A DNA stretch of 27,653 nucleotides from contig JAISZF010000163.1 in NCBI GenBank assembly GCA_031269415.1, positions 1 to 27,653 of the forward strand, read 5' to 3'. The translations under genes were made by a program, and so were the position numbers. Each line of letters begins with the position of its first letter. Positions within the stretch are counted from its first letter, which is position 1. Shown one piece after another: positions 1-7,700 of the stretch. Below the pieces are notes generated by a model. It saw only the letters and a list, made by a program, of their open reading frames with translations. It did not search any database and was not told the DNA's origin. Source of the stretch: Clostridiales bacterium. Lineage in GTDB: Bacteria > Bacillota > Clostridia > Lachnospirales > WQUN01.

Positions 1-1030
1 TTTCCTCAAGCAGCAACCGAGTGCAGAACTCTTCGCTGGAAAGCCCGGTTTTTTTTATCGATGGGAACACGTAAAACGCGCCTCTAGGTTCGAAACAGTC
101 CATGCCAATCGCGCGGAAGCCGTTTACCATTACGCGCCTGCGGCTGTCGTATTCCTTCCGCATGCGCCCGACGCCGCTCATACCCTTGAGCAGGGCTTCC
201 ACGCCGGCGTACTGGCTTACGGTCGGAGCGCACATCAGCACATACTGATGGATCTTCAGCATAGCGTTAATGATCTCCGCGGGCCCGCAGCTATAGCCCA
301 ACCGCCAGCCGGTCATCGAAAACGCTTTGGAGAACCCGCTTATTACGATTGTCCTTTCAGCCATGCCCGGTAAAGACGCGATGCTGAAATGCCTGCCGCC
401 ATAGGTCAGTTCCGCGTAGATCTCGTCGCTTATAACCAATATATCCTTTTCACGAAGTATGCCCGCTATGCGCTCATAGTCGGCCTTTTCCATCACCGCG
501 CCGGTGGGGTTTGCGGGGTATGACAGAAGTATGGCCTTGGTTTTGTCCGTTATACCCGACAGGATAGCCTCGGGAGTTAAGCGGAAATCATTGTCCGCCT
601 TTGTCTCAATAACCACAGGAACGCCGCCGGCCATCAGTATACAGGGCTTATACGAGACGAAACACGGTTCGGGGAGAAGCACCTCGTCGCTCGGGTTGAT
701 TATCGCACGCAGGGAGATATCTATGTCCTCGCTGGCGCCGACACTCACAAGAATTTGATCGTCCGGCCTGTAGTACAGCGAGAAATTATCGCGCATATAA
801 GCGGATATGGCTTGGCGCAGTTCAATCAACCCGGCGTTAGAGGTGTAGATAGTATTACCGCGTTCCAACTGATAGATCGCTTCCTCGCGTATATTCCAGG
901 GAGTTTCAAAATCAGGCTCGCCGACGCCCAGCGACACTACGCCCTCAATCTGTCTGGCGACGTCGAAAAACTTGCGTATACCGGAGAAGGGCATATCCGT
1001 GATCGCGTCCGCCACATAATTCCGGCTCAT
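1..1030 (-). CDS. Class I/II PLP-dependent aminotransferase (C-terminus beyond window)
   Basis: This pyridoxal-phosphate enzyme probably transfers an amino group between an amino acid and a 2-oxo acid in the cytoplasm. About 343 residues are visible, of roughly 390 usual for the family; the C-terminal part lies outside the window. Family marks are the N-terminal LGVGEPDFETP (about 34-44), SYPANPTGAV (170-179), SDEIYAEL (201-208, whose Asp contacts the cofactor pyridine), and SGFSKAFSMTGWRLGY (231-246), where Lys235 should form the Schiff base. The ATG at 1030-1028 overlaps the TGA of the upstream Lrp-type regulator as ATGA, so the two are probably translationally coupled. Lrp/AsnC regulators often sit beside the aminotransferase they control. 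The family is certain, but the substrate (Asp, aromatic or other) cannot be read from the sequence. Confidence 0.93.
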   Translation of the reverse strand, partial: MSRNYVADAITDMPFSGIRKFFDVARQIEGVVSLGVGEPDFETPWNIREEAIYQLERGNTIYTSNAGLIELRQAISAYMRDNFSLYYRPDDQILVSVGASEDIDISLRAIINPSDEVLLPEPCFVSYKPCILMAGGVPVVIETKADNDFRLTPEAILSGITDKTKAILLSYPANPTGAVMEKADYERIAGILREKDILVISDEIYAELTYGGRHFSIASLPGMAERTIVISGFSKAFSMTGWRLGYSCGPAEIINAMLKIHQYVLMCAPTVSQYAGVEALLKGMSGVGRMRKEYDSRRRVMVNGFRAIGMDCFEPRGAFYVFPSIKKTGLSSEEFCTRLLLEE

Positions 1031-1521
1031 GGCGATACAATCATTCTTTCATCGTCTTTGCGCTGTTTTTCGAGGACTATGCCGTGGTCTTTATACTTCT
1101 TCAGCACAAAATGCGTGGCTGTGCTTAGCACGGATTCCATAGGCGCAAGCTTGTCGGAGATAAAATACGCCACCTCTTTTATGCTGCTGCCTTCCATAAT
1201 AACCGTCAGGTCGAACCCGCCGGACATCAGGTATACCGCCTTAACCTCGTCAAACAGGTAGATCCGCTCGGCGATCTTGTCAAAACCCAAGCCGCGCTGC
1301 GGTGTAACCTTCACCTCTATAAGCGCGGTGACAGAATCCTTGTTGGTTTTCTCCCAATTGATCAGCGTATTGTAGCCGCATATTACCTGTTCGTCACGCA
1401 TTCGGCTCAATTCCTCCGTGACATATTCGGCGGACAGCCCCAGCCGTTCCGCGAGATCCTCAGGCAAAAGCCGGCTGTTGCTCTCCAGCAGCTCCAGTAT
1501 GTCTTCCCGCGAGCCTGACAT
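1027..1521 (-). CDS. Lrp/AsnC family transcriptional regulator
   Basis: This is a DNA-binding regulator of amino acid metabolism, 164 residues long, which is typical. An N-terminal winged helix-turn-helix (about residues 5-50, with LPEDLAERLGLSAEYV as the helical core) is followed by an alpha/beta ligand-binding RAM domain (about 60-150). The chosen start is the ATG at 1521, which has GGGGGAG seven bases upstream and lies four bases after the stop of the TldE gene. A TTG at 1539 would only add six residues inside the previous gene. The 3' end overlaps the aminotransferase start (ATGA). Autoregulation and control of the neighbouring aminotransferase are likely from family behaviour, but no operator was identified. 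Confidence 0.92.
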   Translation of the reverse strand: MSGSREDILELLESNSRLLPEDLAERLGLSAEYVTEELSRMRDEQVICGYNTLINWEKTNKDSVTALIEVKVTPQRGLGFDKIAERIYLFDEVKAVYLMSGGFDLTVIMEGSSIKEVAYFISDKLAPMESVLSTATHFVLKKYKDHGIVLEKQRKDDERMIVSP

Positions 1522-1525
1522 CTTA

Positions 1526-2881
1526 TCACTCCCCCGCAATCTTCAAACTATCGACCAGGATCGAAGGCATGCCTATGATTCCCAGTGACCCCGGCAATCC
1601 GAAACGCAGGTCATTACCCACTGTTGTAATACTATGCAGCAGATCATAAAAGTTCCCTGAAACCACGATTTGTTCCACTGGGCGGACGATCTTTCCGTCC
1701 TCTATCAACCGGCCTGCCGCTGAAAGCGAGAAATCGCCGGTTATGGCGTTGGCGCCTGAATGCAGGCCGGCCAGATCTGTTATGAGGATACCGCGCGGGA
1801 TGCTGGAAATGATCTCTTCCTGGGGGATATCCGAAGGCTCTATATAGAAATTCGTGCAGGCCGTTTCCACCGGAGCGCGGAAACTATGCTTGAATCCGTT
1901 GCCGGTGCTTTCCGTTTTGTCTTTATCAGCCGATTTGAGGTTATATAAAAGGGTCTTCAGCACGCCCCTGTCAATAATCACTTTACGGCGGCAGGGCACA
2001 CCTTCAGAATCAAACGCCGCTCCGGTTATACTTCGATCACAGATGCCGTCGTCGCGTATTGTCACCGCGGCGCTGGCTATTTCCGCGCCGACCTTATCCT
2101 TAAGCAGTGAAAACCCCTTCTGTACGCGTTCCGCGAAAAAGACGCTCACAAACGCGTTGAAGAGATCCGCCGCGGCGCACGGGGAGAACAGCACGGGAAT
2201 TTCGCCGGACGGCAGGGATTTCGCCGGCAGATATGACAGCGCGGTTTGTACGGTGTTCCGCGCCAACTCTTCGGGAGAGAACGCGGCCAAATCCCGGCCG
2301 TACCAGAAATCAAACCAGGTTTTTACGACGCCGTTTTCCTCGACATGGGCCTCCAAATACGCGCAGAACAGGTTGGATTTATGTGTAAGGTCCAAACCAT
2401 AGGAATTGGAGATAAGGACGTCGCCCCCGCCGCTTGAGACCGTACAGTAATCGGCGGATTTCACCCGGCTGTCCGTCTCCAGCGCGGCCTTTTCCATCCT
2501 AAGCGCCATTTGTATTTTATCCGTCTCGGAGAATTTATCCAGCTCGGGGTTATACAAATTCGCCTCGGGATATTTCGTTTTTTCCCGGAAGAGTCTTTCT
2601 TCGTCGTCGGAATCAATAACCCGCGCGTTTTCAGCCGCTTTTTCCAATAACGCCTCTATGAGTTCCTCGTCCAGGCGTTCGGTAAACGCGTACCCCATCT
2701 TCCCCTTGTAAATACCCCTGAAACATAAGCCTGCCTGGCTGGCGTTCTTATACTCGGATATCTCGCCGTTCCTGACACGAACGCTGAAATCGGTGGACTT
2801 CGCGTAATACAGCTCGAAGCATTCAAACCCGCGCCGCGCGGCGGCAATAAAGCAGTTATCCCTGAATTCCCTGAATTCCAT
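1526..2881 (-). CDS. pmbA: TldE/PmbA family peptidase subunit
   Basis: This is the non-metal-binding partner of TldD, 451 residues, the usual length for PmbA/TldE. In characterised bacteria TldD and TldE form a heteromeric zinc peptidase that degrades unfolded peptides and matures modified peptides such as microcin B17. The TldD HExxxH motif is absent. The C-terminal half carries family-like elements, including GAAFDSEGVPCRRKVIIDRG (about 265-285) and ITDLAGLHSGANAITGDFSL (about 370-390). The ATG at 2881 overlaps the TldD stop as TGATG, so both subunits are probably made in a fixed ratio. The protein lacks a signal peptide and is expected to be cytoplasmic. The pairing with TldD is the strongest support for the call. 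Confidence 0.93.
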   Translation of the reverse strand: MEFREFRDNCFIAAARRGFECFELYYAKSTDFSVRVRNGEISEYKNASQAGLCFRGIYKGKMGYAFTERLDEELIEALLEKAAENARVIDSDDEERLFREKTKYPEANLYNPELDKFSETDKIQMALRMEKAALETDSRVKSADYCTVSSGGGDVLISNSYGLDLTHKSNLFCAYLEAHVEENGVVKTWFDFWYGRDLAAFSPEELARNTVQTALSYLPAKSLPSGEIPVLFSPCAAADLFNAFVSVFFAERVQKGFSLLKDKVGAEIASAAVTIRDDGICDRSITGAAFDSEGVPCRRKVIIDRGVLKTLLYNLKSADKDKTESTGNGFKHSFRAPVETACTNFYIEPSDIPQEEIISSIPRGILITDLAGLHSGANAITGDFSLSAAGRLIEDGKIVRPVEQIVVSGNFYDLLHSITTVGNDLRFGLPGSLGIIGMPSILVDSLKIAGE

Positions 2882-4269
2882 CAGCGTCTGCCCCCTACAG
2901 TCAATTCTTTAACGCGTATCATCGGCTGCCCTACATTCGTCGGCACCAGGCCGCTCAGCGAACCGCACATGCCTTGAGCCAGAAGCAGGTTATCCGCCAC
3001 GCGGTCTATATTAAGCAGCACTTCCGAGCCTTTCCCGATCAGCGTAGCGCCGCGCACCGGTTCCGTTATCTTCCCGTTCCGGATCATATATCCCTCCGTT
3101 ACCGCGAAATTAAACTCGCCGGTAGCGGGCTGAACCGAACCGCCGCCCATCTTTTTGGCGTACAGGCCGTATTCGGTCTCAGCGATAATGTCCTCTGGGC
3201 GGTCGCTGCCCGCCGCGATATAGGTATTGGTCATGCGCGAGGTGGGCGCGAATTTGTACGACTCCCTGCGGGAGGAACCGGTAGACGCCATGCCCATGCG
3301 CAGACCGTTCAGCTTATCGATCAAAAATGATTTTAATACGCCGTCTTCAATCAGTACGCTGCGTTGAGTTTTCGTGCCCTCGTCGTCAATATTGAGGGAC
3401 CCCCATTCGCCCGGCATGGTACCGTCGTCTATGGCGGTCACCTTATCGGAGGCGATCTTTTTTCCCAAACTGTCGCTGAACACGGAATTCTTTATGGCCA
3501 CAGACGTGGCTTCCAGACTGTGCCCGCAAGCTTCGTGAAAGATAACGCCCCCAAAGCCGTTGTCTATAATAACGGGCATACGCCCGCTGGGGCAGAGTTC
3601 CGCGTCCAGCATGGTTATGGCGATTCGCGCGCATTCAAACCCTATTTCCTTGAAATCCAGGGTATCCAGGAATTCAAACCCCATATGCGCGCCGGGTCCC
3701 ATATACCCGACCTGCTTCTCATTGGGTGAGGAAGCCACCGCCTCAACCAGCACGCGGGAACGTGTCCGGCGATCCTCCGCCCATAAACCGTCCGAATTGG
3801 CGATCAGCACATCCTGAACATATCCCAAAAAGCTGCCGGCGGTTTGGGAAATACGCGCGCTGTACGCGAAAGCCGCCTCCGAGGCCATACGCAACTTTTC
3901 GGCGGCGATCATTTTCGAGGCGGACGCGGGTGAGATTCGCACGGGGTGGATGCTCTCAAAAACGGATTTTTGCAAATCCAGATGGGAAGGAAGCACCTTT
4001 TTACCGCTCTGAGCGGCCTGCGATGCTTCACGCGCCACCTTCAGCAGGTTGTCACGCGAAGTATCGTTGGTGTAGGCGTATACAGCGCCGTAACCGGAAA
4101 ACACACGGATCCCGCAGCCATAGTCCACCCCCCACAATGCCTTCTCGACAGCTCCGTTTATCATGGAAAGGCTGTTTTTTTCGTTGTTCTCCACGAAGAT
4201 TTCGGCAAATGGCCCTCCGTTTTGTGACGCGACGGTCAATACGTCATAAACAAGCTCTTTGTCTAACAT
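2881..4269 (-). CDS. tldD: TldD metallopeptidase subunit
   Basis: This is the zinc-bearing subunit of the TldD/TldE peptidase, 462 residues. The decisive motif is HEACGH at residues 245-250 (GVIFHEACGH), the HExxxH zinc and catalytic site of the U62 family. Downstream, DDEGTKTQ and MTNTYIAAGS are also family-like. The chosen start is the ATG at 4269, preceded by AAGGGG with a six-base spacer. A longer frame reaching 4422 would run into the upstream AEC gene and adds residues without family character. The gene follows the AEC stop by 14 bases and overlaps the tldE start, so it is the second gene of a probable five-gene operon. Its biological peptide substrate is unknown. Confidence 0.95.
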   Translation of the reverse strand: MLDKELVYDVLTVASQNGGPFAEIFVENNEKNSLSMINGAVEKALWGVDYGCGIRVFSGYGAVYAYTNDTSRDNLLKVAREASQAAQSGKKVLPSHLDLQKSVFESIHPVRISPASASKMIAAEKLRMASEAAFAYSARISQTAGSFLGYVQDVLIANSDGLWAEDRRTRSRVLVEAVASSPNEKQVGYMGPGAHMGFEFLDTLDFKEIGFECARIAITMLDAELCPSGRMPVIIDNGFGGVIFHEACGHSLEATSVAIKNSVFSDSLGKKIASDKVTAIDDGTMPGEWGSLNIDDEGTKTQRSVLIEDGVLKSFLIDKLNGLRMGMASTGSSRRESYKFAPTSRMTNTYIAAGSDRPEDIIAETEYGLYAKKMGGGSVQPATGEFNFAVTEGYMIRNGKITEPVRGATLIGKGSEVLLNIDRVADNLLLAQGMCGSLSGLVPTNVGQPMIRVKELTVGGRR

Positions 4270-4283
4270 ATAAAACCCCTTCT

Positions 4284-5210
4284 CTATAAAAACAGTGTGA
4301 TGACAGGCACGGTCAGCAGTGAGATAACCGTTGAAATAAAAACCAACCGTGACGCCGTATCCGCTCCGGCGTTGTATTTTTGCGCCAAAATAGCCGTCAC
4401 CGAAGCCGAGGGCATAGCGCAAAGCAGCACGATTACGCTCAGCGCCATACTATTATGTACGAACGGCTTCAATATGGCAAGCACTGTCAGCGGCATAACA
4501 AAATGCCGGACAGCTAACACAATATAAACCTTCCATCCGGTGAAAACCGCGCGGATATCGCTTTTTGCCAGAATAGCGCCCAGCAGCAGCATAGATATGG
4601 GAGTCGTCAAGCCGGCTATATACCTGACGCCGTCCGTAATCGGATCCGGAGGCCGAAGAGATGTCACAAAGCAGATAATCCCCAAAACCGTCGCGATCAT
4701 GGCAGGCGTCACAAAGATCCCGCGCCAGGCGTACTTTGTATAGCTCTTATCAGAGTTCATCAAATATGGGCCTACACTGTAGGCCAGCAGATTAAAGCTG
4801 ATATTGACCATGGACGCGTAGATCATGGCCTTTTCTCCCAAAACGGAGTTTATTATCGGATAACCCATAAAGCCTACGTTCGCGAAGGCGATGGCAAACA
4901 TCCATACGCGCTTTTCGTTTGGATTCGCGCGCAGGAGCTTGGCGGTCAGAAAACCCACGAGCATACCCAAAAAATGCACAAAGAAAAAGGCGACCAGCAC
5001 GAACAAACTTTCAGTAAGCAGAGTCATGGAAAACGGACGCAGCATTGTTGTATAGACTGTGCAAGGCAGGCTGACCTTTATCAGTAATTCAGTAAGCGCC
5101 GCGATCGCGTTATCGTTAAGTATACGCGCGCGTCGGCAGATATATCCAGCGGTAAGGCACACCAGAAGCGAAATGATACTGAATAACATGGTGTTGAAAA
5201 TATCCGTCAT
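4284..5210 (-). CDS. AEC (auxin efflux carrier) family transporter
   Basis: This is a polytopic membrane transporter of 308 residues, with about ten hydrophobic segments from residue 8 to the C-terminus. AEC family features include the early AGYICRRARILND segment, FANVGFMGYPI in the middle and CAMPSASVTAILAQKY near the end. Bacterial members export or import organic acids, malonate, malate or related anions; the substrate here is not predictable. The ATG at 5210 has AAGGAGG only three bases upstream, which is close. A second ATG eight codons in (5189) is possible but lacks an SD. It is the first gene of the minus-strand operon with tldD and tldE, which suggests it may move a product of their peptide metabolism. 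Confidence 0.9.
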   Translation of the reverse strand: MTDIFNTMLFSIISLLVCLTAGYICRRARILNDNAIAALTELLIKVSLPCTVYTTMLRPFSMTLLTESLFVLVAFFFVHFLGMLVGFLTAKLLRANPNEKRVWMFAIAFANVGFMGYPIINSVLGEKAMIYASMVNISFNLLAYSVGPYLMNSDKSYTKYAWRGIFVTPAMIATVLGIICFVTSLRPPDPITDGVRYIAGLTTPISMLLLGAILAKSDIRAVFTGWKVYIVLAVRHFVMPLTVLAILKPFVHNSMALSVIVLLCAMPSASVTAILAQKYNAGADTASRLVFISTVISLLTVPVITLFL

Positions 5211-5238
5211 TGTCCTCCTTCTCGCAAGCGTTCAATAA

Positions 5239-5267
5239 AGTATACACGAAGACCCCGCAAAAGAAAA
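5239..5267 (-). promoter_or_regulatory. Probable sigma-70-type promoter for the AEC-tldD-tldE operon
   Basis: On the minus strand a weak -35 (TTTTCT, 5267-5262) is followed by a 17-base spacer and a good -10 (TATACT, 5244-5239). The start codon is about 30 bases downstream. The -10 and spacing fit, but the -35 is poor. Confidence 0.4.
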
Positions 5268-5336
5268 GCCCTTTGGTATTATCAGGGGAGTGTATAAATG
5301 CCCTAAAGGTGAAAAAAATAATAGCGAGGTGATCAT

Positions 5337-5888
5337 ATGAATGTTTCCCTTTTAACGAGATACAGTAATTATTCATATCCGGCGCGCGGCCTCACGCCGG
5401 CAAACCGGACTCGGCGCTCGGTTGTGCCGGAAGCCGCCCAAACCCTGCCGGACAGCGGCGCGGCAGCCCGCGGAAAACTGTTTGTCAAGCACAATCCCGC
5501 GAAGCCGATCAAACACGTGGGATATACGGAACTGAGCGATTCATGGGATCAGTACACCGTGTCACGGTTCGTGGACTTGATTGAGAGAAACACGGGCAGC
5601 GCGCTGGACGCGGGCGAGGTCATGCGCAGATATGACGCGGACGGCGACGGGCTTCTTAGTATGGACGAACAGACAGCCCTGATTGAAGGACTGGCAAAGT
5701 CCGAATTTGAAGACACAAATATTTCGCGGGAAGTCGCGGAGAGTATTATCGATCAGCTAAAGGAACTGTCCGGTCGGGATGAAACGCGGTACGCTTCGGG
5801 CATAGCCCGGGCGGTACGGCAATATGAGCGGCTGTTCTTCTACGAGAGTTTGGAAGCGTCGGACGAAGCGGCGGTAATAGCGGTGTAA
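5337..5888 (+). CDS. Hypothetical protein with one EF-hand calcium-binding loop
   Basis: This 183-residue protein is unrecognised beyond its EF-hand. The loop DADGDGLLSMDE at residues 100-111 has ideal ligand positions (Asp100, Asp102, Asp104, Ser108, Glu111) and is flanked by helical sequence (FVDLIERNTG before, QTALIEGLAK after). The first 60 residues are basic and Pro/Arg-rich with no clear signal peptide or membrane segment. Later helices are acidic. The start at ATG 5337 has GAGGTGAT five bases upstream. It stands alone: divergent from the AEC operon and closed by a strong terminator at 5901-5942. A role in calcium sensing is inference from the loop only. A second, degenerate EF-hand around residues 70-95 was not evident. 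Confidence 0.8.
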   Translation: MNVSLLTRYSNYSYPARGLTPANRTRRSVVPEAAQTLPDSGAAARGKLFVKHNPAKPIKHVGYTELSDSWDQYTVSRFVDLIERNTGSALDAGEVMRRYDADGDGLLSMDEQTALIEGLAKSEFEDTNISREVAESIIDQLKELSGRDETRYASGIARAVRQYERLFFYESLEASDEAAVIAV

Positions 5889-5900
5889 CCGTCAAGTGTA

Positions 5901-5942
5901 AAGCCCAGGTTTGACGGGAATTCAAACTTGGGTTTTTTATTT
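5901..5942 (+). terminator. Rho-independent terminator of the EF-hand gene
   Basis: Arms CCCAGGTTTGA (5904-5914) and TCAAACTTGGG (5922-5932) pair over 11 positions with one G-U, with a seven-base loop. TTTTTTATTTT follows. It lies 12 bases after the stop at 5888. Confidence 0.9.
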
Positions 5943-5967
5943 TCAATAGCGCGTAAGCCCCGCTATG

Positions 5968-5997
5968 TTGAAACCATCCCCCGCCCTGTGATATACT
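5968..5997 (+). promoter_or_regulatory. Promoter of the AAA-ATPase gene
   Basis: A -35 TTGAAA (5968-5973), an 18-base spacer and a -10 TATACT (5992-5997) preceded by TGA give an extended -10 promoter. Transcription would begin near 6004. This excludes the in-frame TTG at 5928 and GTG at 5988 as starts, because both lie upstream of or inside the promoter. Confidence 0.7.
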
Positions 5998-6035
5998 CAA
6001 AAAAAGATGAGAAACAAGTAAACGGGGGCGATAAT

Positions 6036-7595
6036 ACGGGAATTCTTTTAAACCCGGCAAACGCGGGGTTCGCGGATTCACTGCGTTCGGATATATATGT
6101 GGATAAGAGCGGACTGATTGCCTACACAAACAGAGTGATAAAGACTAAACAAAAATATGTATGCGTCAGCCGGCCGAGGCGTTTCGGCAAGACGATGGCC
6201 GTTGAAATGTTAACGGCCTATTACAGCCGTGGCTGTGATTCCGCGGAAATGTTCGGCAATTTGAAAATAGCGTGTGATCCTTCTTTTAAAAAAAACTTGA
6301 ATAAGTATGATGTTATCTTTCTGAATATGCAGTCATTTTTGAGCGGCGCCGGTGACGCGCGCGAAATGCTGAAAAGACTGAGTGAAAAACTCCTGACGGA
6401 TCTGATTGACGCTAATCCCGGCGTTAAATACTTTGACAGAAGCGCGCTGGCCGATTCCCTTGAGGATATCCACTACGCCACCGGGACTCAATTCATATTT
6501 ATTATAGACGAATGGGACTGTGTCTTACGCGCTTATAAAGAAAACAAGCAGACGCATGAGGAGTATCTGGATTATCTCAGGAACCTGCTGAAAGACAGAA
6601 CGTATGTGGCGCTGGCATATATGACAGGTATTTTGCCAATCAAGAAATATGGAACACATTCCGCGCTGAATATGTTCGATGAGTTCTCTATGACGGCTCC
6701 CGGTCCGTTTGCTGAATATACGGGGTTTACTAAAGAAGAGGTGTCGGCCCTTTGCGTGAAATATCAAATGGATTCGGCGGAGATAGCACACTGGTACGAT
6801 GGTTATCGCTGCGGTGATGTCAGCGCCGTGTATAACCCAAAATCCGTCGTCACCGCGATTTTACTCCGTAAACCCGGAAATTACTGGTCCGTTACAGAGA
6901 CTTACGAAGCGCTGAGAATATATATTGACATGAATTTTGACGGGGTAAAGGATACAATTATCCGTCTTATGGCTGACGAAAAGAAAGAGGTAGACACACG
7001 CAGCTTTATAAATGATATGAGTACCTTCCAATCGTATGATGATGTGCTGACCCTGCTCATTCATTTGGGTTATTTGGGATACATGGAGGAAACACATGAG
7101 GTTTTTATCCCGAACAAGGAAATATTCGACGAATTTGTTACGGCTGTCAGGAGTATTGGATGGAATGAGATTATTACCGCTATTAAATCGTCGGATAAAT
7201 TGCTCCAGGCGACATGGCGCGGGGACCAGAAAGAGGTCGCCAAGTATATAGAGAACGCTCATAACGACACAAGCCATTTGACGTATAATGATGAGAACGC
7301 TCTGGCGTACACTATTTCTCTGGCATACTACAGCGCGAGGGAATACTATACCGTAATAAGGGAAATGCCGTCCGGTAAGGGATTTGCTGATTTGGTATTC
7401 CTGCCGCGAAAGAATCATCCGGATAAGCCAGCGATGGTTGTGGAGTTGAAATGGAATAAGTCCGCCGCCGGAGCATTGAAACAGATTAAAGAAAGGGGCT
7501 ATACCGACGCGTTGCGTGATTATAAAGGCTCTATTTTATTGGTGGGGGTTAACTACAGCAAGAAAACAAAGCGGCATTCATGTGTCATAACATGA
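6036..7595 (+). CDS. AAA-ATPase-like / PD-(D/E)XK nuclease family protein with apparent ACG start
   Basis: This belongs to the large accessory family with an N-terminal AAA-ATPase-like domain and a C-terminal PD-(D/E)XK domain. It has 519 residues, a normal family length. Seen are the N-terminal LLNPANAGFADSLRSDIYVD, a P-loop-like RPRRFGKT (about 46-53), a Walker B-like FIIDEWD, and a C-terminal nuclease core GFADLVF...VVELKW (Asp452, Glu470, Lys472). Relatives typically begin M-G-I-x-L-N-P. Here that position reads T-G-I-L-L-N-P, encoded from ACG at 6036, with GGGGG seven bases upstream and a promoter ending at 5997. The start codon is therefore probably a changed ATG, a genuine ACG start or an error. 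The gene is visibly richer in A/T than its neighbours, which fits horizontal acquisition. Function is unproven; family members are often multicopy. Confidence 0.85.
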   Translation, partial: TGILLNPANAGFADSLRSDIYVDKSGLIAYTNRVIKTKQKYVCVSRPRRFGKTMAVEMLTAYYSRGCDSAEMFGNLKIACDPSFKKNLNKYDVIFLNMQSFLSGAGDAREMLKRLSEKLLTDLIDANPGVKYFDRSALADSLEDIHYATGTQFIFIIDEWDCVLRAYKENKQTHEEYLDYLRNLLKDRTYVALAYMTGILPIKKYGTHSALNMFDEFSMTAPGPFAEYTGFTKEEVSALCVKYQMDSAEIAHWYDGYRCGDVSAVYNPKSVVTAILLRKPGNYWSVTETYEALRIYIDMNFDGVKDTIIRLMADEKKEVDTRSFINDMSTFQSYDDVLTLLIHLGYLGYMEETHEVFIPNKEIFDEFVTAVRSIGWNEIITAIKSSDKLLQATWRGDQKEVAKYIENAHNDTSHLTYNDENALAYTISLAYYSAREYYTVIREMPSGKGFADLVFLPRKNHPDKPAMVVELKWNKSAAGALKQIKERGYTDALRDYKGSILLVGVNYSKKTKRHSCVIT

Positions 7596-7613
7596 AAAAA
7601 ATGACGATTTAGA

Positions 7614-7642
7614 TTGCTTTCCCATAATTTTTTCTATATACT
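7614..7642 (+). promoter_or_regulatory. Probable promoter of the zinc-ribbon/ABC operon
   Basis: TTGCTT (7614-7619), a 17-base spacer and TATACT (7637-7642) match the sigma-70 consensus well. Transcription would start near 7649, about 50 bases before the ATG at 7701. Confidence 0.6.
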
Positions 7643-7650
7643 GTCATCAT

Positions 7651-7665
7651 ATGGCATATTGCCAT
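7651..7665 (+). promoter_or_regulatory. Palindrome at the predicted transcription start, possible operator
   Basis: ATGGCA-TAT-TGCCAT is a perfect six-base inverted repeat with a three-base centre. It sits immediately after the TATACT -10 box, where a repressor could block initiation. It may also simply be a small 5' hairpin. The binding protein is unknown. Confidence 0.35.
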
Positions 7666-7700
7666 CATCTCAAACTACAAGCGTGTAAAGGTGGCGTATT

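Noticed and set aside
3726..4289. Long plus-strand frame opposite tldD
   Set aside because: It is Arg/Pro-rich shadow sequence without SD, opposite a gene with clear catalytic motifs.
4270..4422. Extension of tldD to 4422
   Set aside because: It overlaps the end of the AEC gene and lacks an SD, while the ATG at 4269 has a good SD and matches the family N-terminus.
5273..5296. Promoter TTGGTA/TATAAA for the EF-hand gene
   Set aside because: The spacer is only 14 bases, too short for a sigma-70 promoter, and no better pair was found.
5928..6035. N-terminal extension of the AAA-ATPase frame from TTG at 5928
   Set aside because: The TTG lies in the arm of the upstream terminator and the extension covers the gene's own promoter, so it cannot be translated from that transcript.
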